Below, in pieces: positions 1-6,959 of a stretch of 23,755 bases of DNA (its first letter is position 1; every line of letters starts with the position of its first letter). The position numbers were made by a program, and so were the translations under genes. The stretch is from Oxalobacteraceae bacterium UBA4003. GTDB taxonomy: Bacteria > Pseudomonadota > Gammaproteobacteria > Burkholderiales > Burkholderiaceae_D. The notes beneath the pieces are model-generated. The model worked only from the letters and a program-made list of their open reading frames with translations, was not told the DNA's origin and searched no databases. The DNA lies in assembly GCA_002384815.1 (NCBI GenBank), contig DGBN01000068.1:1-23755 (forward strand). The letters run 5' to 3'.

Positions 1-738
1 GCCCTTGGCAAGGGCCTCGGCATAGCCTTCCACGGGCCAGTAGCGCGAACTGTCGGGGGTGAGCACTTCGTCCATCAGCACCAGCGTGCCATCGGGGGCA
101 AGGCCGAACTCGAACTTGGTGTCGGCAATGATGATGCCACGCGTCGCCGCATAATCGGCAGCGGTCTGGTACAGCCGGATGCTGACGTCGCGGATTTTTC
201 CGGCCAATTCCTTGCCTATGCGTTGCTCCATCTCGGCGAACGTGATGTTCTCATCGTGTTCACCCATTTCGGCTTTGGCAGCGGGAGTGAAAATCGGCTC
301 GGCGAGTTTTTCCGCCTGCTTCAAGCCTGCCGGTAATTGCACGCCGCAGACGGCGCCAGTTTTCTGGTAATCGCTCCAGCCGGAACCAATCAGGTAACCG
401 CGCACCACCGCTTCCACCAGTATCGGTTGCAAACGCTTGGCAACGACGGCACGATTCTTTACCTGTCCCACTTCATCTGCCGCCACCACCGATTCAGGCG
501 CAATGCCGGTCAGGTGATTCGGCACGATGTCCTTCAACTTCTCAAACCAGAAATCGGACATCTGGTTCAGTACCTGTCCTTTTTGCGGAATAGGCTCGTT
601 CATGACGACGTCGAATGCCGATAGACGATCGCTGGTGACAATCAAAATCTTGTCGTCGCCGACCGCGTAGTTTTCGCGAACCTTGCCGCGGCCAAGTAAA
701 GGCAATGAAGTAATGGTGGACTGATACAAACTGGTCAT
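1..738 (-). CDS. purC: Phosphoribosylaminoimidazole-succinocarboxamide synthase (SAICAR synthetase), partial
   Basis: PurC joins aspartate to CAIR with ATP to give SAICAR in cytoplasmic purine synthesis. The first 246 codons are visible and the reading frame is still open at base 1, so the C-terminus (about 50 residues for this family) lies outside the window. Family signatures are clear: GRGKVRENY (residues 16-24), the ATP-site stretch SDRLSAFDVV (36-45), VVRGYLIGSGW (111-121), IADTKFEFG (204-212) and DEVLTPDSSRYW (223-234). The start at 738 follows GGAAACGTC, a reasonable Shine-Dalgarno. It lies 93 bases downstream of fba on the same strand, separated by a hairpin and a short direct repeat, so it may be read from the glycolytic operon, from its own promoter, or both. 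Identification is secure. Confidence 0.97.
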   Translation of the reverse strand, partial: MTSLYQSTITSLPLLGRGKVRENYAVGDDKILIVTSDRLSAFDVVMNEPIPQKGQVLNQMSDFWFEKLKDIVPNHLTGIAPESVVAADEVGQVKNRAVVAKRLQPILVEAVVRGYLIGSGWSDYQKTGAVCGVQLPAGLKQAEKLAEPIFTPAAKAEMGEHDENITFAEMEQRIGKELAGKIRDVSIRLYQTAADYAATRGIIIADTKFEFGLAPDGTLVLMDEVLTPDSSRYWPVEGYAEALAKG

Positions 739-759
739 GACGTTTCCATAAATCTGAAA

Positions 760-780
760 CGGCGATTACCGGAATCGCCG
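760..780 (-). repeat. Perfect 8-bp stem-loop in the fba-purC spacer
   Basis: CGGCGATT (760-767) and AATCGCCG (773-780) form a perfect 8-bp stem with a 5-base loop. Read on the minus strand the stem is followed by TTTCAGATTT, a poor U-tract, and then the purC Shine-Dalgarno. It could be a leaky terminator or an mRNA-stabilising processing element between fba and purC. The structure is seen directly; the role is inferred. Confidence 0.45.
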
Positions 781-799
781 ATACGTGGTTGCACTACTG

Positions 800-828
800 A
801 ATATGCTTGCTGAAAATATGCTTGCCGA
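800..828. repeat. Near-tandem direct repeat just after fba
   Basis: AATATGCTTGCTGA (800-813) and AATATGCTTGCCGA (815-828) match at 13 of 14 positions with a period of 15. The repeat ends three bases before the fba stop codon at 832-834. It may be a simple local duplication or a protein site; no function is known to me. Confidence 0.5.
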
Positions 829-831
829 TAC

Positions 832-1896
832 CTACTGCACGATTTGCGACAACTCGCCATTCTTGTACTTCTCGGCGATTTTATCCAGTGGCAGCGGTTT
901 GATTTTTGCCGCCTGACCCTCGCAACCGAAAGCGAGGAAGCGTGCTTTACACACTTGCTTTGCCGCTTCCTTGGCCGGCTTCAGGTAATCGCGCGGATCA
1001 AACTTGGATGGGTTCTCGATCAGATAGCGACGAATCGCGCCGGTCATGGCGAGACGGATATCGGTATCGATATTGATCTTGCGCACGCCATTCCTGATGC
1101 CTTCCTGAATTTCTTCCACCGGCACGCCATAGGTTTCTTTCATGTCGCCGCCGAACTCGCGGATTTCCGCCAGCAATTCCTGCGGTACCGATGAAGAACC
1201 GTGCATGACCAGATGGGTGTTTGGAATGCGCACGTGAATTTCGCGTATGCGTTCAATCGCCAGGATGTCGCCGGTTGGCTTCTTGGTGAATTTATATGCA
1301 CCGTGCGAAGTGCCGATCGCGATTGCCAATGCGTCACATTGTGTCTGCTTGACGAAATCAGCAGCCTGCTCAACATCGGTCAGCAACTGCTCGCGTGTCA
1401 TCTTGCCGTCGGCACCGTGACCGTCTTCCTTGTCGCCCATCATGGTTTCCAGCGAACCGAGCACGCCCAGTTCCGCTTCTACCGTGACGCCGATTGCGTG
1501 CGAGAACTCGACCACCTTGCGCGACACTTCGACGTTGTATTCGTAGCTGGCAACCGACTTGCCGTCCGCATTGAGCGAACCGTCCATCATCACCGAGGTA
1601 AAGCCGGAACGAATTGCCGCCATGCAGACCGCCGGCGTCTGGCCGTGATCCTGATGCATGACAACCGGGATATGCGGATAGGCTTCCACCGCCGCTTCGA
1701 TCAAGTGACGCAGGAAGGCTTCACCCGCATATTTTCGCGCACCGGCCGAAGCCTGCATGATCACCGGCGCACCGACTTCATTCGCCGCTTCCATGATGGC
1801 TGTTACCTGTTCCAGATTGTTGACGTTGAACGCCGGCAGGCCGTAGCCGTTTTCAGCCGCGTGGTCGAGCAATTGACGCATGGATACGAGAGGCAT
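832..1896 (-). CDS. fba: Class II fructose-1,6-bisphosphate aldolase
   Basis: This zinc-dependent aldolase reversibly splits fructose-1,6-bisphosphate into dihydroxyacetone phosphate and glyceraldehyde-3-phosphate. All 354 residues are present, the usual length for the FbaA/CbbA type. Catalytic and metal residues are visible: the HQDHG motif (81-85) gives catalytic D83 and zinc ligand H84, E142 lies in VEAELG, and zinc ligands H198 (GTSHGAYKF) and H232 (VMHGSSSVP) follow. The NIDTDIR phosphate-binding motif is at 275-281. GGAGA six bases before the ATG supports the start. It lies downstream of pgk and upstream of purC on the same strand, so an operon is likely. In bacteria without phosphofructokinase this enzyme works mainly in gluconeogenesis, but the window does not show which applies here. 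Confidence 0.97.
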   Translation of the reverse strand: MPLVSMRQLLDHAAENGYGLPAFNVNNLEQVTAIMEAANEVGAPVIMQASAGARKYAGEAFLRHLIEAAVEAYPHIPVVMHQDHGQTPAVCMAAIRSGFTSVMMDGSLNADGKSVASYEYNVEVSRKVVEFSHAIGVTVEAELGVLGSLETMMGDKEDGHGADGKMTREQLLTDVEQAADFVKQTQCDALAIAIGTSHGAYKFTKKPTGDILAIERIREIHVRIPNTHLVMHGSSSVPQELLAEIREFGGDMKETYGVPVEEIQEGIRNGVRKINIDTDIRLAMTGAIRRYLIENPSKFDPRDYLKPAKEAAKQVCKARFLAFGCEGQAAKIKPLPLDKIAEKYKNGELSQIVQ

Positions 1897-2051
1897 GGTA
1901 ATTCTCCAAAAACAGTAAATGTGGGTTGGTCGAACTGACGATTTCTGCAGCCCCCGCGCGCTTGCTCAACAGCGGTTTCTGCATTCATCGCATATACGAC
2001 AAATTGGTTTTCAATAATCGGTACTACGTTTTTAAGCGATAGGGCTGTGTC

Positions 2052-3245
2052 TTAACTTGCTGAGCGTTGTTCGAGAATGTCGACAGCCGGCAAGGTTTTC
2101 CCCTCGAGGAATTCGAGGAAAGCACCGCCGCCGGTCGAGATGTAGCCTATCTTGCCTGCAATATCGTACTTGGCAATCGCCGCCAAGGTATCACCACCGC
2201 CCGCTACTGAAAATCCCCTGGATTCTGCAATCGCATGCGCCAGTGTCCTGGTGCCGTTGGCAAACTGGTCAAACTCGAATACGCCTACCGGGCCATTCCA
2301 GACGATGGTACCGGCTTGCGCAATCTGCCTTGCCAGTATCTCGGCAGTCTTCGGTCCGATATCCAGAATCATGTCGTCATCGGCTACATCTTTTACGTCC
2401 TTGACGGTCGCGATGGCGGTCGGCGCAAACTCTTTCGCGCAAACGACATCGACTGGAATCGGCACCGAAGCACCACGTTTTGCCATCATGTCCATGATCG
2501 CTTTCGCATCGCCCACCAGATCCGCTTCCGCCAGCGATTTGCCGATTTTCAGGCCTGCCGCCAGCATGAAGGTATTGGCAATGCCGCCACCGACAATCAG
2601 ATTATCGACCTTGTCAGCCAGCGTTTTCAAAATGGTCAGCTTGGTCGATACCTTGGAGCCGGCGACGATAGCCACCAGCGGGCTGGCCGGTTGGTGCAAA
2701 GCCTTGCCCAATGCATCCAGTTCCGCAGCCAGCAAAGGGCCGGCACAGGCGACAGACGCATATTTTGCAATACCATGCGTGGTCGCTTCAGCGCGATGCG
2801 CAGTGCCGAATGCATCGTTCACATACACATCACACAGTGCGGCAATTTTTTTGGCCAGCACATCGTCGTTCTTTTTCTCGCCCTTGTTGACGCGGCAATT
2901 TTCCAGCAGGACAACCTGGCCCGGCACCACATCCACACCGTCTACCCAGTTTTGTTTCAACTCAACCGGCTGGCCGAGCAATTCGCTCAGCCGCTGTGCA
3001 ATCGGCGCCAGCGTATCGGCCGGCTTGAATTCGCCTTCCACCGGACGCCCCAGATGAGAAGCCACCATCACAGCAGCACCCGCCTGTAGCGCCTGCTGAA
3101 TCGCCGGCACCGAAGCGCGTATGCGCGTGTCTTCGGTGATATTGCCCTTGCTGTCTTGCGGCACATTGAGATCGGCACGGATAAATACGCGCTTGCCCTT
3201 CAGTTCACTACGCGCGATCAAATCGCTCAATCTTTTGAATTGCAT
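2052..3245 (-). CDS. pgk: Phosphoglycerate kinase
   Basis: Pgk transfers phosphate between 1,3-bisphosphoglycerate and ADP in the cytoplasm. The 397 residues match normal bacterial length. Substrate-binding motifs are intact: RADLNVP (23-29), SHLGRP (63-68), R118 in ENCRVNKGE, and AFGTAHR (145-151). The hinge and nucleotide site are also intact: AGSKVSTK (195-202), GGGIANTF (219-226), NGPVGVFE (318-325), GGGDT (349-353) and STGGGAFLEFLEGK near the C-terminus. The Shine-Dalgarno before the ATG at 3245 is weak. A TAAAAT -10 candidate lies about 35 bases upstream (3280-3285 read on the minus strand). The next gene on the strand is fba after 155 bases; no pyk is present between them. Confidence 0.97.
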   Translation of the reverse strand: MQFKRLSDLIARSELKGKRVFIRADLNVPQDSKGNITEDTRIRASVPAIQQALQAGAAVMVASHLGRPVEGEFKPADTLAPIAQRLSELLGQPVELKQNWVDGVDVVPGQVVLLENCRVNKGEKKNDDVLAKKIAALCDVYVNDAFGTAHRAEATTHGIAKYASVACAGPLLAAELDALGKALHQPASPLVAIVAGSKVSTKLTILKTLADKVDNLIVGGGIANTFMLAAGLKIGKSLAEADLVGDAKAIMDMMAKRGASVPIPVDVVCAKEFAPTAIATVKDVKDVADDDMILDIGPKTAEILARQIAQAGTIVWNGPVGVFEFDQFANGTRTLAHAIAESRGFSVAGGGDTLAAIAKYDIAGKIGYISTGGGAFLEFLEGKTLPAVDILEQRSAS

Positions 3246-3561
3246 GAGTAATCGTTGTCAGGTTGGACGAAAGACCGCTATTTTACCGCACCGGATGGCG
3301 CAAAACCCTTGGCTTCATGCCAATGTTCCGTGCGAAAAAAACGGGAAGAGAGGGAATTGTCGGTTTGATCATCAAATTTGTTCAAATGGCAAAGTCATGG
3401 CTTAGAAGGCCGTACGCCAAATAGATTCATTTTTGACACGAAAAAAATGATGGCAGACCGGATAAAATCACACTATTCGGCGCTGCGGACTGCGGTTGGT
3501 TTTTCCGGTCTGGCTGAATCCGTTAAAATCGAAGTCTCGTAAAATTACTTGGGATATCAAC
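3246..3561. promoter_or_regulatory. Divergent pgk/ilvE control region with two adjacent palindromes
   Basis: No convincing gene lies in these 316 bases. They hold the back-to-back 5' regions of pgk (minus) and ilvE (plus). Candidate -10 elements are TAAAAT for pgk (3280-3285, minus) and TAAAAT for ilvE (3524-3529, plus); neither has a good -35 at 17 bp. A TTGACA hexamer sits at 3433-3438, but the nearest -10-like sequence is 22-24 bp away, too far. Two touching palindromes, TTTGATCATCAAA (3364-3376) and ATTTGTTCAAAT (3376-3387), look operator-like. Regulatory roles are inferred. Confidence 0.4.
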
Positions 3562-4482
3562 ATGTCGATGGCTGATCGCGATGGGAAAATCTGGAAAGAT
3601 GGTCGATTAATCGACTGGCGCGATGCAACTGTGCACGTCCTGACCCATTCGCTGCACTACGGCATGGCAGTATTTGAAGGCGTGCGCGCCTATAAAACCG
3701 CCCAAGGCACAGCAATCTTCCGCCTGCGCGAACACACCGAACGATTGTTCAATTCGGCAAAAATATTCCAGATGAACATCCCCTTCGATCAGGAAACCGT
3801 GATGCAGGCGCAACTGCAAGTGGTGCGCGAAAACAGGCTGGAAAGCTGCTATCTACGCCCTCTGGTCTGGATCGGCGATGAAAAGCTGGGCGTCTCCGCG
3901 CAGGGAAATACCATACATATCGCCATCGCCGCCTGGCCGTGGGGCGCCTATCTGGGTGAAGACGGCATCAACAAGGGCATACGCGTCAAAACCTCATCCT
4001 TCAGCCGCCATCACGTCAACGTTTCTCTGGTACGCGCCAAGGCATCCGGCTATTACATCAACTCCATCCTGGCCAATCAGGAAGCGCTGGCCGATGGTTA
4101 CGACGAAGCGCTGCTGCTGGATACGGACGGCTACGTGTCGGAGGGCTCGGGCGAAAACGTTTTCATCATCAGGAAGGGCAAGATCTACACACCCGACCTG
4201 GCGTCCTGCCTGGACGGCATCACGCGCGATTCGGTGTTAACGATGGCGCGCGACCTCGGCATTGAAGTCGTGGAAAAACGCATTACCCGCGATGAAGTAT
4301 ATTGCGCCGACGAAGCTTTCTTTACCGGTACCGCAGCTGAAATCACGCCCATACGCGAACTCGACAATCGCGCCATCGGCGATGGCCAGCGCGGCCCGAT
4401 TACCGAAAAACTGCAAGCCCTGTTTTTCGATGTCGTCGCCGGCAAGGCGCCACAATACAGCCATTGGCTGACGATCGTCTGA
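3562..4482 (+). CDS. ilvE: Branched-chain amino acid aminotransferase
   Basis: IlvE is the PLP enzyme that catalyses the final transamination in leucine, isoleucine and valine synthesis and also starts their breakdown. The start at 3562 gives MSMADRDGKIW and 306 residues, the form usual for this family; an ATG 22 codons upstream adds a stretch unlike it. The PLP lysine is K160 in VRAKASGYYINS. E194 in SEGSGENVF and the GTAAEITPIREL motif (256-267) complete the fold-type IV active site. Substrate-side motifs HSLHYGMAVFEGVRAY (29-44) and YLRPLVWIG (97-105) are typical of the BCAT group rather than of D-amino acid transaminase or aminodeoxychorismate lyase. It stands alone at the head of the plus-strand block, divergent from pgk. 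Confidence 0.96.
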   Translation: MSMADRDGKIWKDGRLIDWRDATVHVLTHSLHYGMAVFEGVRAYKTAQGTAIFRLREHTERLFNSAKIFQMNIPFDQETVMQAQLQVVRENRLESCYLRPLVWIGDEKLGVSAQGNTIHIAIAAWPWGAYLGEDGINKGIRVKTSSFSRHHVNVSLVRAKASGYYINSILANQEALADGYDEALLLDTDGYVSEGSGENVFIIRKGKIYTPDLASCLDGITRDSVLTMARDLGIEVVEKRITRDEVYCADEAFFTGTAAEITPIRELDNRAIGDGQRGPITEKLQALFFDVVAGKAPQYSHWLTIV

Positions 4483-4591
4483 TCGCCGGCAGCGGGCGCT
4501 ATTATTTTCTATGCGAGTGCCCCGCTTCCCCTTACTATCTGCAACAATCTCACCTGTTTAACCAGTTCAACACAGCAATTCGGAGAATGAA

Positions 4592-4789
4592 ATGACACAA
4601 GCAACGCCCAACGCGTCCGCAATCGAACTCGACGGCAAGGATTTGCCAGCCTACTGTCCCAACCCGGCAATGCCGGCCTGGAGCTCGCATCCACGCGTAT
4701 TCCTCGAATTCTCGCACGGCGAAGCGAAATGTCCGTATTGCGGCACCGTCTATCGCCTGAAACCCGGCGCGGTCATACACGGTCACTGA
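4592..4789 (+). CDS. Small CHCC-type zinc-finger protein (zf-CHCC, NDUFS6-like fold)
   Basis: This protein has 65 residues, most of which form one zinc-finger domain. YCPNPAMPAWSSHPRVFLEF is followed by HGEAKCPYCGTVYRLKPG. Likely zinc ligands are C22, H33, C47 and C50, the C-H-C-C order of the zf-CHCC family, whose mitochondrial relative is complex I subunit NDUFS6. The bacterial role is not established. GGAG at 4582-4585 sets the start. It follows ilvE by 109 bases on the same strand, a neighbourhood I recall as common in related betaproteobacteria. Family assignment is secure; no specific function is claimed. Confidence 0.9.
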   Translation: MTQATPNASAIELDGKDLPAYCPNPAMPAWSSHPRVFLEFSHGEAKCPYCGTVYRLKPGAVIHGH

Positions 4790-4798
4790 TAGACCATC

Positions 4799-5230
4799 AT
4801 GCCAAAAATACGCAAGCAGTTCGGCACGGCAGACGACATCGAAAACGCCTTGTACGACGCAATCGGTCGCGCCGATCTGGAAGCGTTGATGGAATTATGG
4901 GCCGACGATGAAGAAATTGTCTGCATTCATCCCGATGGCACGCGACTGATCGGGTATGCCGCGATCCGTGCCTCGTGGGAAGACGTTTTCACCCGCGGCG
5001 GCGTGCACATACGTCCGCTGCAATTGCATGTCTCGCAAAACATGATGAGTGCGGTACACAATCTGATCGAAACCGTGTTTACGACTGAGGGGACGCAACG
5101 CGACGTGCATATTCTGGCGACCAATGTGTATGCGAAAACCCCACTCGGCTGGCGCCTCGTCCTGCATCATGCATCGACAGCGCCCGGCAAGGCAAAAACG
5201 GAACTGGTGGCCAATAATGTGCTGCATTGA
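4799..5230 (+). CDS. SnoaL/NTF2-like family protein
   Basis: This 143-residue cytoplasmic protein has the cone-shaped NTF2/SnoaL fold pattern. An N-terminal helix pair (DDIENALYDAIGRADLEALM) is followed by the LWADDEEIVCIHPDG strand, G-x-x-A-I-R-x-S-W (residues 42-50), and alternating beta strands ending in WRLVLHHAS. Relatives are annotated as DUF4440/SnoaL_3 and range from polyketide cyclases and dehydratases to proteins of unknown function, so no substrate can be named. It begins nine bases after the zinc-finger gene and is probably translated from the same message. There is no signal peptide. The start lacks a strong Shine-Dalgarno, but the frame has no better upstream choice. Confidence 0.85.
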   Translation: MPKIRKQFGTADDIENALYDAIGRADLEALMELWADDEEIVCIHPDGTRLIGYAAIRASWEDVFTRGGVHIRPLQLHVSQNMMSAVHNLIETVFTTEGTQRDVHILATNVYAKTPLGWRLVLHHASTAPGKAKTELVANNVLH

Positions 5231-5355
5231 TGCTTGATGCGGGCATACCGTTATCCAAAATCCCGCTTGCCATGCATGCACGTACCGTGTGCTGTTTCAT
5301 GACCCGCGCTTCCTGACATTCCTGCTTTCATCCAAATCACGCCACGATTGCCTCG

Positions 5356-6306
5356 ATGATCTACCCCGCTCCATGCTGGCTGCCCGGCGGCCATCTGCAA
5401 ACCATCTACCCTGCAAAATGCATCGCCAAACCAGCGGTTGGCTACCGGCGCGAACGATGGAGTACGGCGGATGGCGATTTCATCGATCTGGATTTTGTCG
5501 ACGGCAAAACGGGGCAGCCATTCATCGTCATGTTTCATGGCCTGGAAGGTTCCTCCGACAGTCATTACGCACGCGCATTGATGGCGCACATTGCAAGCAT
5601 CGGATGGTCGGGAGCGGTTGTTCACTTTCGCGGCTGCTCGGGCGAACTGAACCACGCCCCGCGCTTTTATCATTCCGGCGACGCCGGGGAAATCGACTGG
5701 ATTCTGCGACGCCTCGCACCGCATGCCCGCACAGGCGGCGCCGGAAAATTTTATGCGGTCGGCATATCGCTGGGCGGCAACGCGCTATTGCGCTGGCTGG
5801 GTGAATCACAGCATCAGGCGGAAATTGTCGATGCCGCCTGTGCGATCTCCGCTCCGCTCGATCTGGCCGGTGGTGGCGCAGCCCTGTCGCGCGGCTTCAA
5901 CATGCTGTACACCCGTATTTTTCTGCAAACCCTGAAACCGAAATGCCGGGATAAACTCAAACAGTTCCCCGGCCTGTTCGATCATGACGCGATGATGAAT
6001 GCACGCGATCTATACGCATTCGATAATGTCGTCACCGCCCCTTTGCATGGCTACCTGAACACCGATGATTACTGGCACCGCGCCAGTGCCAAATACGTAC
6101 TCGATGACATCACCGTGCCGACGCTGGTACTGAATGCACGCAACGATCCTTTTTTGCCGGAGCAGTACTTGCCGGCGAGCGCAACAGCGGCAATCACGCT
6201 GGAACAGCCTGCACACGGCGGCCATGTAGGCTTCACTGTCGGCGCACCTTTCGGTAAATTGAACTGGTTGCCACAACGCATGATCAGTTTTCTGCAAGCC
6301 GCTTGA
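5356..6306 (+). CDS. yheT: YheT-family alpha/beta hydrolase
   Basis: This 316-residue hydrolase belongs to the YheT/COG0429 group. The N-terminus carries the family mark WLPGGHLQTIYPA (residues 8-20). The oxyanion region is FHGLEGSSDSHY (60-71), and FRGCSGELNHAPRFYHSG (91-108) is also typical. The catalytic triad is visible as S138 in GISLGGN, D264 in NARNDPFLP, and H290 in HGGHVGF. No signal peptide is seen, so it is probably cytoplasmic or membrane-associated. The physiological substrate of the family is poorly defined; esterase or lipase activity is the usual inference. The next gene starts 17 bases after its stop codon and is likely co-transcribed. Confidence 0.92.
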   Translation: MIYPAPCWLPGGHLQTIYPAKCIAKPAVGYRRERWSTADGDFIDLDFVDGKTGQPFIVMFHGLEGSSDSHYARALMAHIASIGWSGAVVHFRGCSGELNHAPRFYHSGDAGEIDWILRRLAPHARTGGAGKFYAVGISLGGNALLRWLGESQHQAEIVDAACAISAPLDLAGGGAALSRGFNMLYTRIFLQTLKPKCRDKLKQFPGLFDHDAMMNARDLYAFDNVVTAPLHGYLNTDDYWHRASAKYVLDDITVPTLVLNARNDPFLPEQYLPASATAAITLEQPAHGGHVGFTVGAPFGKLNWLPQRMISFLQAA

Positions 6307-6323
6307 TTGTAAAAGGAGGAAAA

Positions 6324-6923
6324 ATGGATGAGATCGTTGCACACGCGCTGACAAAATGGCCGAACGTGCCACATTGCTACGGCTGGCTGGCACTCGATGC
6401 GCGGGGCAACTGGCGCATGCGAAACGAACATGCGCAAACGCATGGCCTGCCCGGCGACCGCATCACGCATCCGGCCCTGATCGGCTTCATCAATCGCAAT
6501 TACAACCACGATGCACAAGGCCGCTGGTATTTCCAGAACGGGCCGCAACGTGTGTATGTCGAACTGGAAGTCACTCCCTACATTGCGCATACCGAACCGG
6601 CAGCCGGTTTCGTACTGCAAACAGGCGAGCAGTTACTGCACATAGAGCATGGCTGGCTCAGCGAACAGGGAAGATTATTCCTGCAAGGCGAGGAGAAATT
6701 TGCCTTGCTGGATGACCGCGACATGGCGCAATGCCTGGCCGAACTGCAGCTGGATGAGCAGCCGGTCACTGACGAACAATTGATGTTGTGGCTGGAACAG
6801 CGCGGAAACAGCGGTGAGCTGTCACTGCATTACGGAGGCAAAAAAATAGTGCTGACCTGCATCCTGGAAGCGGCTATCGGCAAACAGTTCAACTTCATGC
6901 GCGCGCCGCAAGCCTCCAGCTGA
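6324..6923 (+). CDS. Conserved protein of unknown function
   Basis: I do not recognise a functional family, though the protein looks like a conserved betaproteobacterial cytoplasmic protein. From the ATG at 6324 it has 199 residues; AGGAGG at 6314-6319 gives an unusually strong Shine-Dalgarno and rules out the ATG seven codons upstream. The N-terminal half (KWPNVPHCYGWLALDARGNW, then GFINRNYNHDAQGRWYFQNG) is rich in Trp, Tyr and Asn. The middle holds an HIEHGWLSEQGRLFL segment and the acidic DDRDMAQCLAELQLDEQPVTDEQL. The C-terminus is beta-rich. No signal peptide, membrane helix or metal-binding cluster is evident. It follows yheT by 17 bases, so a shared transcript is likely. It ends 36 bases from the convergent protease gene with no clear terminator between. 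Confidence 0.85.
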   Translation: MDEIVAHALTKWPNVPHCYGWLALDARGNWRMRNEHAQTHGLPGDRITHPALIGFINRNYNHDAQGRWYFQNGPQRVYVELEVTPYIAHTEPAAGFVLQTGEQLLHIEHGWLSEQGRLFLQGEEKFALLDDRDMAQCLAELQLDEQPVTDEQLMLWLEQRGNSGELSLHYGGKKIVLTCILEAAIGKQFNFMRAPQASS

Positions 6924-6959
6924 TTTCAGGTCGTGAGTCAATGCGTTTTTGCTTTACGC

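Noticed and set aside
1201..1938. 245-codon plus-strand frame
   Set aside because: It is antisense to fba and its start, and the product is low in plausible motifs.
2152..3089. Two long plus-strand frames of 284 and 301 codons
   Set aside because: Both are mirror frames of pgk, with Ser/Thr- or Arg/His-biased composition typical of antisense translation.
3433..3468. TTGACA with GATAAAAT as an ilvE promoter
   Set aside because: The spacer is 22-24 bases, too long for sigma-70.
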